64,000 nt of DNA from Lentzea indica (GCF_012184385.1 NZ_VSRL01000001.1:62001-126000), one strand, 5' to 3'; counted from the stretch's first letter, positions 7,247-16,473 are shown. Made by a program: numbers and translations. The notes: a model not told the origin generated them from the sequence alone.

Positions 7247-8230
7247 TTAATACGCGGAAGTTCTTCGCGTGTGCGGCTACCGCAGAGGAATTGGCCCAGA
7301 CCACCAGAGCGCGCCGCTTCGCCAGGCTCGCCACATGACCCCGCGTAGCCGATGCGGGCGTAACACACGTGAGCCCACTTCCGACGTACCAAGCATGACG
7401 TGTCGCCTAGCTGCGACGAGCGGCCTCCGAGCGCCGCTCGCCGTTCGGTCCGGCTGATCCAGTTTTCGCAGCCGAACGACTACGCAGCGTCAGAATTCTT
7501 CGTTTTCGAGAATATTGGCCATTAATTGGCCGCGATTTGACGCACCGCGAGCAGTCGACAAGGGTCGTCGCCCAAACCGTACGGACGGTACCTACTTCGA
7601 GTTCCTGCGACACGCCGTGTCGACTTGCGTTGCGCTTATCAGCTCGACGACACTCAGCCTCCAGCTAACCGGCAAAACCTGCCGCTCGGCGCAGAGCATC
7701 GAACCGAACGAGAACACCCTCGTTCACTTGAGGCATGATTGATCACGTTCGGGTTACGCTACGCTTGCCCGAACAAAAAACGCGACCCCCTGCGTCAACA
7801 GGAGGCCGCGTGAAGCTCCACCCCATCCGCCTGGCCTAGCAACCAGCATGTCTTTCGGAGGAAGCGCGTTGAGTCTAGGGCTGATGCCCGCGTTCCACTA
7901 GAGCCACGGCCGAGTGAATCGGCCGCTCAGGTGTTCGCTTGCGCACAAGCCAGCTGAGGTCGATCGACCTTCTCCCTCTTCACAGTCGCGTTTGGTGACG
8001 CTCCTGCGCATCCGAAGACGTCGGACACGACGTCTTCGCTAGCAGCGCTTGCGCCGCGGCGGTTGCTGGTTCTTGCTCTGTCTCGAAGCCAGCAACCGTT
8101 GGCACACAAGCCTTCGCGCAGTCGGCGATCTCACTTGCAAGTACGGCCGCGTCCGTACACATCAGACTCAACGTCACGACGCGCGCGCTCATCGCTGCGC
8201 TCGTTGTTTGCAAGGCAAGGACGACTTCAC
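7247..8230. other. 984-base gap with an orphan minus-strand terminator
   Basis: No well-supported gene. The main feature is a strong minus-strand terminator at 7775-7809. Two short minus-strand frames (7927-8109 and 7980-8213) are open between that terminator and the next gene, but neither has a good ribosome site. The stretch may hold a small RNA on the minus strand or the promoter region of the gene starting at 8231. Confidence 0.4.
7775..7809 (-). terminator. rho-independent terminator with T-tract
   Basis: Read on the minus strand, an 11-bp stem (GCGGCCTCCTG / CAGGGGGTCGC, two G-T pairs, loop TTGACG) is followed by GTTTTTTG. It is the most canonical terminator of the window, yet no recognised gene lies upstream of it on that strand. 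Confidence 0.7.
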
Positions 8231-9922
8231 TTGACAGGCAAGCTTCTCCCCACCGGTCCCGCGACGATCTACCGATTCCGGGCCGGCCTTCCCCTTACTG
8301 ACTACATCAAGCTCGCCGACGGCGCAGAGGTCGAGTTCGACGGCGCCATGGAGATCGCGAACGCATCCGCGCACGTGCTCGCAGGCATGCGCATCGCCGA
8401 CGAGGCAGCGTGGGCGCGACACCCGCAGCAGGTGACTGGCCTCGGACTCACGTTGTCGGCGATGACCCCGTTCACCGTGGTTCTTGTCGAGATTGATGTG
8501 AACTGGGTGGTCGCCGCATGCTGGGGCGCCAGCGCGCGGCATCTGCTCGACGACGTTCTGCTCGATGAGAGCTTCGGGCTGAAGTTCGGCATCCGCCGCC
8601 TCGACCCGATGAAGCTGCGCACGTTGAACAGCAGCTCGCTGGACACCACCTCCCGCAGCAAACAGACCTCGTTCCCGTTGGGCCACCCGCTCTCAGGTTT
8701 CGGCCTTGAGCCTGCGGGCGAGTTGGTCACCCGGCTGGCCGGCTCGGCGAGCTTGGAAGGTCTCACCTACCACACCGCCACAGACGGCAAGGCCTGGCAG
8801 ATCAGGTGCGGGAACTCGCTGCACATCCAGCTGGGCCGCTCACCGGAAGACTTCGTCGCGGATCTGCGTGCCATTTCGGCCATCGTGGACTCGAGCGACG
8901 CGGACTCCCCGCTGCGGTTCCTGAACGAGGTACGACCGGTCAGCTCCAACCACCCGCTGAAGGCCGAGCTCGATGCTCGACTCGCGGTGGCACTGGGCGG
9001 CGACGAGCGCTTCGGTCCGATCGGGATCTGCTGGCCCACCGCGGTGCACGGCGTGGTGGAAGAGGCTGACTTCTTCATCACCACGAGCATCTGGGATTTC
9101 GGCTCGCTAATGCTCACCGCCGACTTCGACATCGACGAGATCACCACCCGGTTCGCTCGCATCCCTGAGGGAGCCCGCCTAGTGGAACTGCAAGCGGTGC
9201 GTCTCGTGCCCTGCGAGGACGACCAGGGGCAGGTTGAGTTGGCTCGTCCGATCTCGATGTTGAAGTGGATCGCCTTCGAGACCAGCATCGGCGACAAAAC
9301 CTTCTGCCTGCAACAGGGACGGTGGTACGAGCTCAGCAAGGACTCCATTGACAGGGTCAACGAGCAGCTGGCCGAGCTCATCGCGAACAAGAGTTCACTG
9401 CTGTTCCCCGTGTGGGAGCGGCAGAAGGGCAAGGACGATGAGCACCGCTACTGCGAAGACGAGCTGGCGAAGCAGCCGGGGTTCCTTTGCCTGGATCAGG
9501 ACTTCGCGAAGACGCCGATGCATCCGAAGCTGGAGCTCGCGGACGGGATCGGCCCCGGTGACGAACTGATCCACATCAAGTGGCCATCGCGCGCCGCTGA
9601 ACTCGGGCATCTGTTCAACCAGGCGCAGGCGTCGGCCTGGTCGCAGCGTCTTGAGCCTGAGGCGCTGCAGCAGCTCCGGGAGAAGGTGAAAGCACTCGAC
9701 AGCACTCGCACGCTCACCGACCGGCCGCGGACGGTGGTGCTGGCGCTCGGCGGTCGCCCGTGGGAGGTCAAGAAGATCTTTCCTCTCACGAGGGTCAGCC
9801 TGCTGCGCTTGAACCAGGAGCTCACGTACCTCGGCATCAAGCTGGAGTTCGCTGACATCCCGTCCGTGGCGAAGCCGAAGAACACGACGGTCGCAGGGCC
9901 GTCGAACGGACAGGCGGCCTAA
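8231..9922 (+). CDS. hypothetical 563-residue cytoplasmic protein
   Basis: A long soluble protein without membrane segments or motifs I recognise; alternating hydrophobic strands (MTPFTVVLVEIDVNWVVAAC) and acidic loops suggest a mixed alpha/beta fold. The frame is open further upstream, but that part is Arg/Ser-rich and looks non-coding. The TTG at 8231 has AAGGACG about 12 bases before it and precedes the first protein-like sequence (TGKLLPTGPATIYRF), so I chose it; the start remains uncertain. A 16-bp hairpin terminates the gene. It appears to be a single-gene unit. Confidence 0.6.
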   Translation: MTGKLLPTGPATIYRFRAGLPLTDYIKLADGAEVEFDGAMEIANASAHVLAGMRIADEAAWARHPQQVTGLGLTLSAMTPFTVVLVEIDVNWVVAACWGASARHLLDDVLLDESFGLKFGIRRLDPMKLRTLNSSSLDTTSRSKQTSFPLGHPLSGFGLEPAGELVTRLAGSASLEGLTYHTATDGKAWQIRCGNSLHIQLGRSPEDFVADLRAISAIVDSSDADSPLRFLNEVRPVSSNHPLKAELDARLAVALGGDERFGPIGICWPTAVHGVVEEADFFITTSIWDFGSLMLTADFDIDEITTRFARIPEGARLVELQAVRLVPCEDDQGQVELARPISMLKWIAFETSIGDKTFCLQQGRWYELSKDSIDRVNEQLAELIANKSSLLFPVWERQKGKDDEHRYCEDELAKQPGFLCLDQDFAKTPMHPKLELADGIGPGDELIHIKWPSRAAELGHLFNQAQASAWSQRLEPEALQQLREKVKALDSTRTLTDRPRTVVLALGGRPWEVKKIFPLTRVSLLRLNQELTYLGIKLEFADIPSVAKPKNTTVAGPSNGQAA

Positions 9923-9966
9923 GCCCGGCGCAAGCCGGCCGCCGGCCGCTTCGGGTTCAATACAAG

Positions 9967-10005
9967 GCGAGAGCCCTGGGTGTTAGAGGCACCCAGGGCT
10001 CTCGC
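9967..10005 (+). terminator. strong 16-bp hairpin terminator
   Basis: GCGAGAGCCCTGGGTG and CACCCAGGGCTCTCGC pair perfectly around a 7-base loop, 45 bases after the stop of the preceding gene. There is no T-tract. Confidence 0.7.
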
Positions 10006-10114
10006 GTGTGCTGGCGGGCTATCAGGTGCCGCCTCCACCGCCGCTCATCGCGATACGCATCTCGCCACCCCCTCAGGGAATCCGGTGAAGATGGCCGAAC
10101 GGCCACTCGCGACG

Positions 10115-10133
10115 ATATCCGATTTTGGGATAT
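10115..10133. promoter_or_regulatory. putative operator of the small XRE gene
   Basis: ATATCC (10115-10120) and GGATAT (10128-10133) are inverted with a 7-base spacer, 28 bases before the XRE start. The position suits autoregulation, but the arms are short. Confidence 0.35.
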
Positions 10134-10160
10134 TTGCAACGGCGGTTGTGCCCTTTGCAG

Positions 10161-10403
10161 ATGGATAAGTCGATCTACTCGGCGGCGTACCAGCGACTTT
10201 GCGCGCTTCTCCGGGAGATCCGCACCGAGGCAGGTCTCACCCAGGTGCAGGTAGCGGAACGCCTCGACGAGCCACAGTCGTTCGTGAGCAAGTACGAGTC
10301 CGGGGAGCGCCGGCTCGATGTGGTGGAGCTAGGTCTGGTGGCCGAGGCACTAGGGACGACGCTCGGCGTTGTGATCACGCAATTCGAAGCAACGAAGGGC
10401 TGA
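10161..10403 (+). CDS. small XRE-family DNA-binding protein
   Basis: 80 residues that are little more than one helix-turn-helix: LLREIRTEAGLTQVQVAERL, then EPQSFVSKYESGERRLDVVE. This is the Cro/CI-type fold of short actinobacterial and phage regulators, acting as a dimer on operator DNA. The ATG at 10161 begins MDKSIYSAAYQR; an upstream TTG at 10125 is less likely. It stands alone, and the inverted repeat at 10115-10133 could be its own operator. Confidence 0.75.
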   Translation: MDKSIYSAAYQRLCALLREIRTEAGLTQVQVAERLDEPQSFVSKYESGERRLDVVELGLVAEALGTTLGVVITQFEATKG

Positions 10404-10476
10404 GCGGGGCGTCATCGCCGTCTACGGATCAAAACATCGCACGCTCGAATCCTGACAACGCACAGAGGTCAGAGTC

Positions 10477-11349
10477 TCAATGACCAGGACCGGTGCCTGG
10501 AGCCCAAGTGTTAGCCGGGTACGTCAGATCCCAGTTCATGGGGCGCCAGGGTGGGCGCGAATATCCGCCAGCCGATTGACGTGTTTTTTCGAAATTCACA
10601 GTGGCGCGAGCAGAGACGGACGCTTGGCGCTGTGCTGCTCTTTCCCGCTCACGCTCCGCAACGCCTACGGCGAAGTTTCGTGCGATCGTAAACAGCACGG
10701 CACTTCGACTGAAGTCGGGCTGGTAGCCAACATTTTCATTTCGCACGCGATGCCACCAAAAAGGAACAGCCTCTGGCAGCGGCTCATCTCCTGCGGGAAG
10801 CTCTTGCCACGCTTGCGTGACCCAACCCAGAACAGCATCAATATCTTTGGAGGTAGGGAAGGATAGTGCGCCGTCGACGTAGTGCCATCCGCAAGAGATT
10901 CCTGCTTCGATGTATACCCGTGCGGCATGTCGACTGAGCCGAACAGGCGTGAACGCAACGAAAGATGAAGCGTCTTTCTCCAGGTCAAATGCCCACTGAT
11001 CGAGAACAGGCCAATCGGGGTTGACCTGTTCTCGATTATGTCCCTGCCGAAAGCTGAGCCAGACGTTTCGATGCTTCTTTAGCATCTCACTGGCCAGGTT
11101 TGGCGACGACTGCAACTGCCGATATGCAGCCTGACTGTTAATTGCTGTTCGTTGCTCGCGCCACTGGTTCTTTTTGCTTCCTCGTCGCCACACCTCGCTA
11201 AGCCTCTTTGCGAGATCCATTTCTTGGACAAACGACGGCGCGGTTCCGATGACCGCTGCACGAAAACTGGCTACTTCTCTAACTAATCGCCAGTCGAGGT
11301 CTGCCCCGCCAAGTCCTCCTTTAGCTATGACCTGTGCATTCGTGGCCAT
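10477..11349 (-). CDS. hypothetical protein
   Basis: 290 residues, soluble, rich in Trp (WRLVREVASF, WPVLDQWAFDL, VPFWWHRVRNE). The N-terminal half is helical and basic, and the C-terminus ends in a Pro/Gly-rich tail (NTWAPGTGPGH). No family recognised, no neighbour on the same strand within 280 bases. Base composition is a little lower in GC than flanking genes, which fits horizontal acquisition. It converges on the XRE gene. Confidence 0.55.
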   Translation of the reverse strand: MATNAQVIAKGGLGGADLDWRLVREVASFRAAVIGTAPSFVQEMDLAKRLSEVWRRGSKKNQWREQRTAINSQAAYRQLQSSPNLASEMLKKHRNVWLSFRQGHNREQVNPDWPVLDQWAFDLEKDASSFVAFTPVRLSRHAARVYIEAGISCGWHYVDGALSFPTSKDIDAVLGWVTQAWQELPAGDEPLPEAVPFWWHRVRNENVGYQPDFSRSAVLFTIARNFAVGVAERERERAAQRQASVSARATVNFEKTRQSAGGYSRPPWRPMNWDLTYPANTWAPGTGPGH

Positions 11350-11629
11350 TGGCCCGCCTCCAAGGCTGTGTCGACACTTCCAAGGTGGCAGGGCGTGGAG
11401 CGTATCGGCAGAGGCGAAGTGCCCATGTGACTCGGTGTAGGCATACCCTTCTAGCCTGCTGTACTGAGCGGCGGCCTTGCAGAGCAGAGACGAGCGTCAG
11501 CTGCGCCGCCATCGAGTCGCAGAACCGAACTGGGCACGGCGACGCCCGCTGACGCTTCGTGCCAACCGCCAACGAGGCCCCGCTCCTAGCTGAGCGGTTC
11601 ACGTTGTCTACCCACGCTGAGGTGGCGAT

Positions 11630-11980
11630 CTACCGGTGCGCCTTCTCGAACTCTTCGATGATGCTGGTGGGGATGCGGCCTCGGTCGGAGATCTCGTGGC
11701 CGTTAGCCCTCGCCCAGTCCCGAATGGCCTTCGTCTGCTCCTTGGTGCGCGACTCAGCCACGATGGTGCGCGTGGTGGCCGGAGCCTTCCTCGCCCGACC
11801 ACGAGTCCGGCGAGCGCCGGCAACGAAGTCCGCCAGGCCATCGCGGAGCTTGGAAGCGTTGCCCGGCTTCAGATCGATCTCGTAGGTCACGCCGTCCAAG
11901 CCGAAGCTCACGGCTTCAACATCCTCAGCCGCCGTACCATCGAGATCATCGATGAGCTGAACAAGAACTTTCTGCGCCAT
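11630..11980 (-). CDS. lsr2: Lsr2 nucleoid-associated protein
   Basis: 116 residues beginning MAQKVLVQLIDDLDGTAAE, the hallmark of the Lsr2 dimerisation domain, with FGLDGVTYEIDLKPGNASKL and a C-terminal AT-rich DNA-binding module containing the RGR motif (SDRGRIPTSIIEEFEKA). Lsr2 bridges DNA and silences AT-rich, horizontally acquired genes, like H-NS. AAAGGAG lies 8 bases before the ATG. Mobile elements often carry their own Lsr2 copy, so this could be an element-borne paralog rather than the chromosomal gene. It is divergent from the small membrane gene at 12098. Confidence 0.92.
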   Translation of the reverse strand: MAQKVLVQLIDDLDGTAAEDVEAVSFGLDGVTYEIDLKPGNASKLRDGLADFVAGARRTRGRARKAPATTRTIVAESRTKEQTKAIRDWARANGHEISDRGRIPTSIIEEFEKAHR

Positions 11981-12097
11981 GCCTGAACTCCTTTGAGGTT
12001 TGGGCGGTGACTTTAGCAAGATCACTTTGGCGGAGAAGTCTGTCAGCAGGGGCTCGCTTGGAGTAACACCAAGATTCACCGAAACGACGGAGCGAAC

Positions 12098-12497
12098 ATG
12101 CACCGCCGTGGAGCCCGCGATGTCGACCGGCGCCGGCTTGGATTGCTGGCGGCGGTGTTCTTCGTCGTCACCCTGGTCGACGCGGTGGTAGCGGTTCAGA
12201 TGGCGAGTTGGTGGATGACCGCGGTGGGCACCAGCTGCGCGGCGGCGGCCAGCTCGTTGCTCTTACTCCGCCAACGCATCCCAAGCCACACTGCTTCGTA
12301 CCCCGACTGTCTCGGATGGGTTCGAGCGCCTGCGCCGAGAAAACATGCTGCAGCACAGCATCGAGGCGCTCGTACTGAACCCGCGCTACGCCGAACTGTT
12401 CGCCGAGTATGAGCTGGAGATCGCACGGAGGCGGCTTGAGGCCGTGGGCTTCGATGTTGAGGAGTACCTGCGGAAGCTCCCGCCGCGCGGTAGCTGA
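12098..12497 (+). pseudogene. small membrane protein gene, apparently frameshifted
   Basis: The first frame (12098-12412) encodes a basic N-terminus and two hydrophobic stretches (LGLLAAVFFVVTLVDAVVAV, then an Ala/Leu-rich one), and then turns into non-protein-like sequence. A second frame, clean from an ATG at 12345 to a stop at 12497, encodes LRRENMLQHSIEALVLNPRY and an acidic helical tail ending PPRGS, and reads well for some distance upstream of that ATG. A single indel near 12260-12300 would join the two into one membrane protein. Alternatively the second frame is a separate 50-residue gene. Function unknown. Confidence 0.4.
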
Positions 12498-12848
12498 TAG
12501 CCCGACTGCCTAGGGCACACCGGAACCACCACGATGCTTCATTTCCCACGGCGGCGGGCTACTGCCCCTTGAAGCCCGCCGTTGAGCGCCCTGATGATCG
12601 CTGGTCGTTCAGCTGGCGTGGTGCCTCTGAGCGCGATGGCCACGATGACCGTGCGGCACACCGCGAGGCCCAGCACTGCGAGCAGGCCGGTCAACCCGAT
12701 GCTCGACCACACAGTTACCTCCGAAGCAAGTCCATCTTCACTGCTTGCGGATTGTTGCAGCGACCCGCGAAGTGAAGTAGCGGCAAGCTAGGTGAAGGGG
12801 AATAGCACCTGGTGAAGATTCCGGCAGGGCGCTAAACGCCGAGTCGAG

Positions 12849-13090
12849 CTAGAGGGTTCGCGCACCCTCACCGCCACGGAGCAGCTCATCCGGGTCCGGG
12901 ATGTGGAATGTGAGCAGTCGCTTCACCAACCACTCGTCCTCGAAGGTCCCCCCGACCAGCTGCGCCACGAGCGCCAGGCATGCTGCTCGAAGCTCGTCCG
13001 GCCTGAGATCAAGTCCGGCTGCGCATGGCGGGATGACGTCGTTGGACACAGGAGGCTCCGTGCTAGCCGGCGGCTCCAGCAGGTAGCCCA
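12849..13090 (-). pseudogene. truncated DUF6461 gene (C-terminal half only)
   Basis: The translation VSNDVIPPCAAGLDLRP, ELRAACLALVAQ and FHIPDPDELLRGGEGA is clearly paralogous to the C-terminal half of the intact DUF6461 protein at 15105-15701 (PDDVIPAWAQGLGLQP, FRAACLALVQQ, FRIPDPDELLRGVDGA). The N-terminal half is missing: upstream of about 13090 the frame continues without similarity. So this is the 3' end of a lost gene. No function expected. Confidence 0.7.
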
Positions 13091-13202
13091 CGGCGCGGCC
13101 GATCAGTGAAGGACCGCAGCTTAAAGCTGCCGAGCGAGTGCATACAGCTAACCGCTCACCCAATGATCCCAAGTCTGTACAGAAGATTACGAGAGCCCAC
13201 AC

Positions 13203-13524
13203 GCGTGCAACTAAGGGCCTCGGTTAACTAAACCAAAAATTTAGCATTCATAGGCTCCTCCACATGCATTAGCAGTGTGAATAAGTCACCCGTACGGCCT
13301 ATGGCGCCCCACTGAGACTGATCAATATGGTCCTTCTCGGGGGTGAGCAGCCGGAAGGCTCAAACAAAGTCCCGCTATCCGCCGGGCGAGACATAGTCAT
13401 ACCTTGCCGTTGCCTCAGAATTCTCTCGGGTTACGGAAATTTGGCATGCTCTGCCACCAACACGGGTACGGCACTTAGCGACGGCGTCACAAGCATTCCG
13501 CCGTCGCATTGACTTAGGGGGGAC
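13203..13524. other. AT-richer intergenic region before the secreted-protein gene
   Basis: No gene seen. It is AT-rich at its left end and probably holds the promoter of the exported protein at 13525. A G-rich ribosome site (TAGGGGGGAC) is adjacent to the start codon. Confidence 0.4.
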
Positions 13525-14430
13525 ATGAAGAAGATATCAGCAGTGGCGGCAGCTGCAGCCATTGGACTCAGCTTGCTTACCGGTAGCGCACAGGCCGCCG
13601 ATCCGGTCAGTACGGCGGATCAGCTTTCGTTGCAGAACTTCACGCAGACCGCGAAGGCTCGCTACGGCGTCGATCTGAGTTCTGCGGACTACAGGGTGAG
13701 CAAGATCGAGGGTGTACGCGTCATCCATCGGAAGGATGTGCCGACCCCTGAAGCGTCCATCACCAAGATGCCGAACGGCAGCATGAGAGTAGGAGCGAAG
13801 GTTCAGCATACGTCCCCCACGGGCACTGATGTTGGGAAGCTGGCTGCGCTGGGGGAAGTGACCGCCCAGCAAGAGGCACAGTGGCGGCAGCCGTCTTGTT
13901 TCAGTGTCGGCGACGAAGACGACCCAGCAAACATCGGAGACATGCTGACATGTTCAGCATGGGCACGAATGTCTTACCCAGGAGAAACGCGCTACAACTG
14001 GGGCTACAAGGTCTACGGAACTTGCACCCATACGAACAACCTTAACACCTACGAGCTCGATGCCTGCGACGTAACGACCCAGCAGTGGGGCGATACCAAT
14101 TCCCCCAGGCTGCACTGGAACGATTGGCAGCCCAAGGGAAAGATCGATCTTCCGAACTGCCAGGACAAGCCGTTCAGCGTCGGCTGGGGCGGGGTAACGG
14201 CCGGCCACACGGCGAAGATCTGCGAGAAGTTGAACCCCGTCCCCACTCCGGACCAACCGGGGTCTATGGCCGCGCTGTGGTCTGGCGACGCCTGGGACGG
14301 AGAATCCCGCGAAGTCGCATTCGTCGAGGCGTTTGGTGCTGAAAGCACGCTCGCAATTACCATGTACAACGAAGCTTACTACTATTACTCGACGTGCAGC
14401 CTCCTCCCAGGCTTCGACCAGTGCGGTTGA
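13525..14430 (+). CDS. secreted Cys-containing protein of unknown function
   Basis: 301 residues with a textbook signal peptide: basic MKK, hydrophobic core AVAAAAAIGLSLLTG, and a cleavage site after SAQA at about residue 24. The mature protein has at least eight Cys residues, probably in disulfides, and many aromatic residues (WARMSYPGETRYNWGYKVYG), suggesting a beta-rich extracellular domain. No enzyme motif recognised. A hairpin terminator at 14439-14484 separates it from the next gene, which encodes another exported protein and may be related in function. Confidence 0.75.
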   Translation: MKKISAVAAAAAIGLSLLTGSAQAADPVSTADQLSLQNFTQTAKARYGVDLSSADYRVSKIEGVRVIHRKDVPTPEASITKMPNGSMRVGAKVQHTSPTGTDVGKLAALGEVTAQQEAQWRQPSCFSVGDEDDPANIGDMLTCSAWARMSYPGETRYNWGYKVYGTCTHTNNLNTYELDACDVTTQQWGDTNSPRLHWNDWQPKGKIDLPNCQDKPFSVGWGGVTAGHTAKICEKLNPVPTPDQPGSMAALWSGDAWDGESREVAFVEAFGAESTLAITMYNEAYYYYSTCSLLPGFDQCG

Positions 14431-14438
14431 CCTGAATA

Positions 14439-14484
14439 GGTAGCTGGCCGCATACTGCACACTCTGCGGTAGCGGCCAGCTACC
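14439..14484 (+). terminator. 13-bp hairpin terminator
   Basis: GGTAGCTGGCCGC and GCGGCCAGCTACC pair perfectly around a 20-base loop just after the secreted-protein gene. There is no T-tract. Confidence 0.65.
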
Positions 14485-14501
14485 CACCGCGGGGGGTTGA
14501 G

Positions 14502-15050
14502 ATGAAGGGCGAACACCATCGATCCACCAGGATCCTATTTGTTGTCCTTGCGGTCTTTCTGCTCTCCGGCGCTGGCTTGGCCGTTTGGAAATTAACCAGT
14601 CAGCCGAGGGCTGGAGAGCCGGTAACACAAAAAGACGCCGAGATCCTCCTCGAAGAGACGGTTTCCTACGTGAAGGCAGGCGACTACAGCGGCCTCTGCC
14701 GTTCGGTGGCCACCGAACCCTCCGTGTGCCGACAGCTCACAGAGGATGCTCGCGCCCAAGCTCCATCAACCGATGCAGCTCGCCCGGTCGTAACTGGGTT
14801 CACGGCAGACGCTGGTCAGTTCAGCTTGAACCGGGTATCTGTTCTCCACCTTCAAGGCACACGCGCTGATGGAACGCAGTACACGAGCGATTTCGCAGTG
14901 GTACGCAAGCCGAGCGAAGGTGGTCGTCAGCTATCGAGCCTGACACCGGTGTACTGGTCTGGCGTCAAGTACACGCCTGGGCAGCCGTGCAAGGACAGCG
15001 AACATCAGGCAGATGCCTGTGGAGCGAACACTCGGACGGTAGCTCCGTAG
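14502..15050 (+). CDS. membrane-anchored extracytoplasmic protein
   Basis: 182 residues. One N-terminal membrane helix (RILFVVLAVFLLSGAGLAVW, about 10-30) acts as a signal anchor, followed by a soluble outer domain with a helix (DAEILLEETVSYVKAGDYSG) and paired Cys residues. The layout resembles small actinobacterial cell-surface proteins with NTF2-like or related folds, but I cannot assign one. A G-rich ribosome site (GGGGGGTTGAG) lies just upstream. It ends shortly before the converging DUF6461 gene. Confidence 0.65.
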   Translation: MKGEHHRSTRILFVVLAVFLLSGAGLAVWKLTSQPRAGEPVTQKDAEILLEETVSYVKAGDYSGLCRSVATEPSVCRQLTEDARAQAPSTDAARPVVTGFTADAGQFSLNRVSVLHLQGTRADGTQYTSDFAVVRKPSEGGRQLSSLTPVYWSGVKYTPGQPCKDSEHQADACGANTRTVAP

Positions 15051-15104
15051 AGCGGACACAACAGGCCGCCGCATGATGACGATGCCGATTCGTCTCCTCT
15101 CGCG

Positions 15105-15701
15105 CTACGGCGTTCGCGCGCCGTCAACGCCACGGAGCAACTCGTCCGGATCCGGGATGCGGAAGGTCGGGAGCTTCTTCACCAACCAGTCCTCCTCGAA
15201 GGACACGCTTGTCTGCTGCTGCACCAGCGCAAGGCAGGCGGCGCGGAATTCACCGGGCTGGAGCCCAAGCCCTTGCGCCCAAGCGGGGATGACGTCGTCG
15301 GGCGCGGCCAGCTCCGTGCCGAACGTCGGCTCGAAGTACGCCGTCACCTTGCCGCCGCGCGCCTCGGTGATGCGGAACATCCCATTGGCGTTCCAGTGCA
15401 CGGAGAAGAAGTGACCTTCGCCTTGGGAGGCACGGCGAGCGATCTCCGGCACCGTGCCACTCCAGCCGTTGTTCTCCAGCGCCACCACGGCGTCCTGGTG
15501 CTCGAACACCTGGAAGTAGAAGTCGTCGCCATCGTCGAGCCCGGCATCCTCGGCCTCGATGGTGGTCATGAGCTGGCGCTCCTCGGGGTCGCCCCCATAG
15601 ATGCGCACCACTTCGTCGACGCTGCGCCCCTGGATGACAGCGAAGGTCATCACCACGTCGAGCTGCTGCACCCACTGGTAGCGGTCGATCAGGTCCCGCA
15701 C
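15105..15701 (-). CDS. DUF6461 family protein
   Basis: 198 residues. The start MRDLIDRYQWVQQ, the middle FEHQDAVVALENNGWSGTVPEIA and the end ELLRG match the DUF6461 family of actinobacterial proteins of unknown function; the FFSVHWN...RITEA...VTAYFEP pattern is also typical. GTG start at 15701, overlapping the upstream nuclease gene by 13 bp, so the two are translationally coupled. Its position after an exported NucB-like nuclease would suit an immunity or control protein, but this is inference. A truncated paralog lies at 12849-13090. Confidence 0.75.
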   Translation of the reverse strand: MRDLIDRYQWVQQLDVVMTFAVIQGRSVDEVVRIYGGDPEERQLMTTIEAEDAGLDDGDDFYFQVFEHQDAVVALENNGWSGTVPEIARRASQGEGHFFSVHWNANGMFRITEARGGKVTAYFEPTFGTELAAPDDVIPAWAQGLGLQPGEFRAACLALVQQQTSVSFEEDWLVKKLPTFRIPDPDELLRGVDGARTP

Positions 15702-16309
15702 GACTGCTCCTTCGCGATATCCACGCCCGTGTAGGGCACGGTGGCGATCTTCTCCGGATTGGTGATCACCACGGTGAAGGCACTGCCCTCCACGATGCCA
15801 GCCCGGCGGTACTCCTGCCGAAGCGTGCCACCTTGGCAGTTCTGTTCACGGAGAGGCACCTCCATGATGCGCACGTTGGCGACAACGCCACCTTCGGCGC
15901 TCGAGGCGAAGGCGTACTCGTCGCAGCTGCCCTTCGCGAACTGCGCTTTGAAGTTGCCGCACACAGCGGCGCGCCGGCCTGCGTCTGAACCGGGCGCTCC
16001 CTTGTGCAGAGTGAACGGCTTGCCCTCCGCCCACGCCAGCGAGATGTTCTGTGCGATGAAGGGCATCTTGGCAGCGTCGACGAGCACGACCTTCAAGTCG
16101 TCGCACTGGCGCTGCTTCAGCAGCTGGTCCGCGGTGCACTTGTCGGTCTTGGGCTTGGCGCCGGGCGCCGCCTGGTAAGCGGCGGCGGTATCGGCGGTGA
16201 GGTCGCCAAGGAGATCCGGGAAGCCTGGCACCAGCTGCGGGCCGAGTACAACCACCGCACCACCGATCAGCAAAATCGGCAGGATCCCTAAGCTGGTCTT
16301 CGTCGCCAC
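15689..16309 (-). CDS. NucA/NucB-type nuclease-like exported protein
   Basis: 206 residues. A membrane helix at about residues 8-28 (LGILPILLIGGAVVVLGPQL) precedes an extracytoplasmic domain. CDEYAFASSAEGG followed by VRIMEVPLREQNCQGG and a GSAFTVVI strand corresponds to the NucA/NucB DNase motif, where CDEYPFAS and EN..QG are conserved. The family comprises sporulation and DNA-entry nucleases and polymorphic-toxin tips. I infer a membrane-tethered or released DNase; active-site residues were judged only from these motifs. It is coupled to DUF6461 downstream and overlaps a small frame upstream. Confidence 0.7.
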   Translation of the reverse strand: MATKTSLGILPILLIGGAVVVLGPQLVPGFPDLLGDLTADTAAAYQAAPGAKPKTDKCTADQLLKQRQCDDLKVVLVDAAKMPFIAQNISLAWAEGKPFTLHKGAPGSDAGRRAAVCGNFKAQFAKGSCDEYAFASSAEGGVVANVRIMEVPLREQNCQGGTLRQEYRRAGIVEGSAFTVVITNPEKIATVPYTGVDIAKEQSCGT

Positions 16310-16473
16310 TGCAGCGCCCCCTCAGGCATCCGTCTTCGTGGCTTGAAGTGATCGATCTCGACTTCAAGCGCGAAGGCCAGCGTCTCGGCTCGGAGATCCT
16401 CAGGAACAGGACGGTTTGCGGGCAGGAACCGGACATCACTGTGCTTGAGCTGCACAAACTCCGGAGCGCACAT
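16288..16473 (-). CDS. small protein upstream of the NucB-like gene
   Basis: 61 residues, MCAPEFVQLKHSDVRFLP at the start, then PEDLRAETLAFALEVEIDHF, with a basic C-terminus. It overlaps the nuclease gene by 22 bp on the same strand, which suggests translational coupling into a three-gene unit. The ribosome site is weak, so this may be a chance frame. No family recognised. Confidence 0.4.
   Translation of the reverse strand: MCAPEFVQLKHSDVRFLPANRPVPEDLRAETLAFALEVEIDHFKPRRRMPEGALQWRRRPA

Noticed and set aside
7980-8213. A 77-codon minus-strand frame upstream of the orphan terminator
   Set aside because: TTG start, no ribosome site, and no clear protein character; left as a possible transcript only.
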